Positions 12,449-15,217 of a stretch of DNA of 15,217 bases are shown piece after piece. This DNA is from Eggerthellaceae bacterium UBA5808 (GTDB lineage: Bacteria > Actinomycetota > Coriobacteriia > Coriobacteriales > Eggerthellaceae). Each line of letters opens with the position of its first letter. Position 1 is the stretch's first letter. The stretch spans positions 1 through 15,217 of the forward strand of contig DIDE01000116.1 of NCBI GenBank assembly GCA_002417975.1, read 5' to 3'. A program made the translations under genes and the position numbers. The notes below the pieces were generated by a model. That model saw only the letters and a program-made list of their open reading frames with translations. It was not told the origin of the DNA and ran no database searches.

Positions 12449-15055
12449 ATGAGACTTGATAAACTTGCATTAACGGCACAACAGGCGCTCCAGCAGGCAC
12501 TTGCCATCGCCGGAGATAACGATAATGCCGTTGTCACGCCGCTCCATCTACTCCAGGCGCTTCTTCAAGCGGGTGAACATAATGTATCCGCGATTATTAA
12601 GCGCATTGGGGCCGATCCGGATGCGTTAAAGTCCCGCACGGACGAAGCAGTGCAGCATCTTCCAAAAGTAACAGGTGCTCCGAGTGTTCCTGGTCAGGAT
12701 CTACTAAAGGTTCTTGACGAAGCAGTAAAGGCAGCTGAAAAACTTGGGGATAGCTATGCGACGAGCGAGCATATTCTTATTGCGTTGTCCCGCGATAAAG
12801 GGGACGCCGGGCGCATTCTTGAACAAGCGGGTATTACAGAAAAGAATATCGAAGCAGCCTATACCGAATTGCGTGGTGATACGCGCGTGACGGAAGCAGA
12901 TTCCAAGACGCAATTTGAGGCATTGGAACAGTATGGGCAAAACCTTACTGATGCTGCGCGAGAGGGAAAAATTGATCCTGTCATCGGTCGTTCGGAAGAG
13001 ATTCGCCGTACGATTCAGGTGCTGAGTCGTCGTACTAAAAACAATCCTGTGCTGATTGGCGAACCAGGCGTTGGTAAAACGGCTATCGTCGAAGGTCTTG
13101 CGCAGCGTATTGTTGCTGGTGACGTGCCAAGTTCCTTAAAGGATCGTGATCTTATTGCTCTCGATTTGAGTAGCATGATTGCTGGTGCAAAATATCGTGG
13201 TGAATTCGAAGACCGTTTTAAGGCTGTTTTGCGTGAAGTTAAAGATAGTAATGGCCAGGTCATTCTCTTTATTGATGAGTTGCATACGATTGTTGGTGCA
13301 GGCTCAACGGGCGAAAGCTCGATGGATGCGGGCAATATGCTCAAGCCTGCGCTTGCTCGTGGCGAACTTCATGCAATTGGTGCAACAACGCTTGACGAAT
13401 ATCGGAAGTATATCGAAAAAGATGCAGCTCTTGCCCGTCGTTTCCAGCCCGTACAGGTTGGAGAACCATCGGTCGAGGATACGATTGCAATTCTTCGTGG
13501 ACTTAAAGAAAAATATGAGATTCATCATGGCGTGCGCATTAAGGATAGTGCACTTGTTGCAGCGGCTGAGTTGTCGAATCGTTACATCACTGATCGATTC
13601 TTGCCCGATAAGGCGATCGACCTTATGGATGAAGCGGCAAGTCGTCTTCGTATTGAGATTGATAGCATGCCCGAAGAGGTTGATCTTGCGGCTCGTAAGT
13701 TAACTCAGATGCAGATCGAAGAGCAAGCGTTGATGAAGGAAAGCGATCCGGCAAGCGCCGAACGACTCGAAGATTTACGGAGAGAAATTGCATCCACGCA
13801 AGATGATCTCGATAAGCGTAAGGCTGAATGGAAAAACGAGAAAGACGTTATCGTCAAAGTCCAGACGCTTAAATCGGATATCGAGGCTGCTCAGCTTGAA
13901 GAAGAGCAAGCAACGCGCCAGGGCAATTTGTCCCTTGCGAGTGAGATTAGATTCTCGCGCATTCCTAATCTTAAGTCTGAACTTACCGCTGCAGAACACG
14001 CGTTAACTGAGAAGCAGGAAGATGGTGCGATCCTTAAAGAGGAAGTGTCCGAAGATGAGATTGCTGATGTAGTGTCCGCATGGACAGGCATTCCTGTTAC
14101 TAAGATGCTTAAAGGCGACATGGAAAAGCTTGTTGACTTGGAAGATAAACTTCATGAGCGTGTGGTTGGCCAGGATGAGGCGGTCTCGGCAGTTGCGGGA
14201 GCAATCAGACGAAGTCGTGCAGGATTAGCGGATCCGCGTAAGCCAATTGGAAGTTTTCTCTTTTTGGGACCGACAGGTGTTGGCAAAACGGAGCTCGCGA
14301 AGGCGCTGGCTGAAACACTATTTGATACAGAGCGCGCTTTGGTCCGTATTGATATGAGTGAATACATGGAGAAATTCAGCGTACAACGTTTAATCGGTGC
14401 GCCACCGGGATATGTCGGATATGACGAAGGCGGTCAATTGACCGAGGCAGTACGCCGTAAGCCGTATTCGGTTATTTTGCTTGATGAGATCGAAAAAGCT
14501 CATCCGGATGTATTTAACATTTTGTTGCAGGTGCTTGATGACGGGCGATTGACTGATGGGCAAGGTCGCGTTGTAAGTTTTAAAAACGCGATCATCATTA
14601 TGACAAGCAACGTTGGCAGTCAGTTCATTCGTGAGTTCCAAGAACATGGTGACGAAAAACAGTTGCATACGGCGATTGATGGGGCGCTACGGTCGACATT
14701 CCGCCCAGAGTTCCTAAACCGTATTGACGATATTGTTGTGTTCCATGCGTTGAATTTGGATGATGTTGAACCTATTGTCGATCTGCAGCTTAATGAGGTA
14801 CGTGCTCGTTTGGCTGATCGTCATATTACGCTCGATGTTGGACCAGGAGCAATGCAGCAGTTGGCACTTGACGGATACGATCCTGTATTTGGTGCGCGTC
14901 CGCTTAAACGCTTGATCCAAAAAGAGATTGTTGACCGCATTGCGGAACAGATGATTCAGGGTAAGGTGCTTGAGCGTTCGAAGGTTACCGTCGATCTTAA
15001 TAATGAAGGCGATTACACCTGCACGATTACGCCACCAGCTGAGCTTGCACAGTAA
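12449..15055 (+). CDS. clpB: Protein disaggregase ClpB (Hsp100)
   Basis: The 868-residue protein is the hexameric AAA+ disaggregase that pulls polypeptides from aggregates together with DnaK, DnaJ and GrpE. It has the Clp N-domain (about 1-150), AAA module 1 with Walker A G-E-P-G-V-G-K-T at 204-211 and Walker B ending D-E at 276-277, and the coiled-coil M-domain (about 405-530) that contacts DnaK. AAA module 2 follows with Walker A G-P-T-G-V-G-K-T at 607-614, Walker B D-E at 679-680 and the pore loop G-Y-V-G-Y just before it. These positions agree within two or three residues with E. coli ClpB. The complete M-domain and the absence of a ClpP-binding loop separate it from ClpA/ClpC. The ATG at 12449 has AAAGGAG seven bases upstream. 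It is last in the operon, followed by a terminator. Confidence 0.97.
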   Translation: MRLDKLALTAQQALQQALAIAGDNDNAVVTPLHLLQALLQAGEHNVSAIIKRIGADPDALKSRTDEAVQHLPKVTGAPSVPGQDLLKVLDEAVKAAEKLGDSYATSEHILIALSRDKGDAGRILEQAGITEKNIEAAYTELRGDTRVTEADSKTQFEALEQYGQNLTDAAREGKIDPVIGRSEEIRRTIQVLSRRTKNNPVLIGEPGVGKTAIVEGLAQRIVAGDVPSSLKDRDLIALDLSSMIAGAKYRGEFEDRFKAVLREVKDSNGQVILFIDELHTIVGAGSTGESSMDAGNMLKPALARGELHAIGATTLDEYRKYIEKDAALARRFQPVQVGEPSVEDTIAILRGLKEKYEIHHGVRIKDSALVAAAELSNRYITDRFLPDKAIDLMDEAASRLRIEIDSMPEEVDLAARKLTQMQIEEQALMKESDPASAERLEDLRREIASTQDDLDKRKAEWKNEKDVIVKVQTLKSDIEAAQLEEEQATRQGNLSLASEIRFSRIPNLKSELTAAEHALTEKQEDGAILKEEVSEDEIADVVSAWTGIPVTKMLKGDMEKLVDLEDKLHERVVGQDEAVSAVAGAIRRSRAGLADPRKPIGSFLFLGPTGVGKTELAKALAETLFDTERALVRIDMSEYMEKFSVQRLIGAPPGYVGYDEGGQLTEAVRRKPYSVILLDEIEKAHPDVFNILLQVLDDGRLTDGQGRVVSFKNAIIIMTSNVGSQFIREFQEHGDEKQLHTAIDGALRSTFRPEFLNRIDDIVVFHALNLDDVEPIVDLQLNEVRARLADRHITLDVGPGAMQQLALDGYDPVFGARPLKRLIQKEIVDRIAEQMIQGKVLERSKVTVDLNNEGDYTCTITPPAELAQ

Positions 15056-15122
15056 TTTTTGATACATGTGTGTGAGTATTAATGAGTTGCTGATTCACTA
15101 GTGTTGAAAAAAGCGTCATACG

Positions 15123-15158
15123 AGAAGCGCCTCGATTAATGAGGCGCTTCTTTTGTTT
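15123..15158 (+). terminator. Intrinsic terminator of the dnaK-clpB operon
   Basis: AGAAGCGCCTC (15123-15133) pairs with 15141-15151 in an 11-bp stem with a seven-base loop, followed by TTTTGTTT. It lies 67 bases after the clpB stop. The last 59 bases of the window hold nothing I recognise. Confidence 0.9.
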
Positions 15159-15217
15159 ACTGCGCTGTATAAACGAATGTAATTATGTGCAACACCAGTG
15201 TTAGGATCGTGCAAAGT

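Overview
The window (about 15.2 kb, moderate G+C) looks like chromosome from an anaerobic actinobacterium, most likely Coriobacteriia/Eggerthellales (a Cryptobacterium-like genome would fit). The main reasons are the gene order dnaK-grpE-dnaJ-hspR-clpB with a MerR-type HspR, which is an actinobacterial arrangement, and the presence of NikR, HypE and a small two-cluster ferredoxin. The species-level guess is inference only.

Layout. (1) 1-781: a repeat-bearing left edge, then a minus-strand bifunctional-nuclease-family (DUF151) gene. (2) 1070-1378: tRNA-Ile(GAU) and tRNA-Ala(UGC) with a hairpin between them and a strong terminator after them, but no rRNA. (3) 1428-3879: a membrane J-domain protein directly coupled to typA/bipA, ending in a strong terminator. 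(4) 3880-5247: an unusual intergenic stretch with an 11-copy 13-bp tandem repeat, an unrecognised 84-residue helical protein, a long hairpin, and the nickel regulator nikR. (5) 5248-7172: a repeat-containing spacer, hypE, and a 2[4Fe-4S] ferredoxin. (6) 7173-8073: about 900 bp without a convincing gene, holding a 65-bp-offset direct repeat and a degenerate 63-bp tandem repeat whose best unit also lies at bases 1-35. (7) 7979-15158: the heat-shock operon dnaK-grpE-(terminator)-dnaJ-hspR-clpB, with a textbook promoter and a final terminator.

How the parts fit. DnaK, its exchange factor GrpE, a J-protein and the disaggregase ClpB form one protein-rescue machine. HspR is its expected autoregulator. 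NikR and HypE both point to nickel/[NiFe]-hydrogenase metabolism, though no hydrogenase or other hyp gene lies here.

Most genes are ordinary. The least explained signals are the intergenic repeats: four families in 15 kb, three of them with a 63-66 bp period. One encodes a recurring Cys-containing peptide on the minus strand, where the differences between two distant copies are mostly silent. The LEA-like N-terminal extension of GrpE is also unusual.
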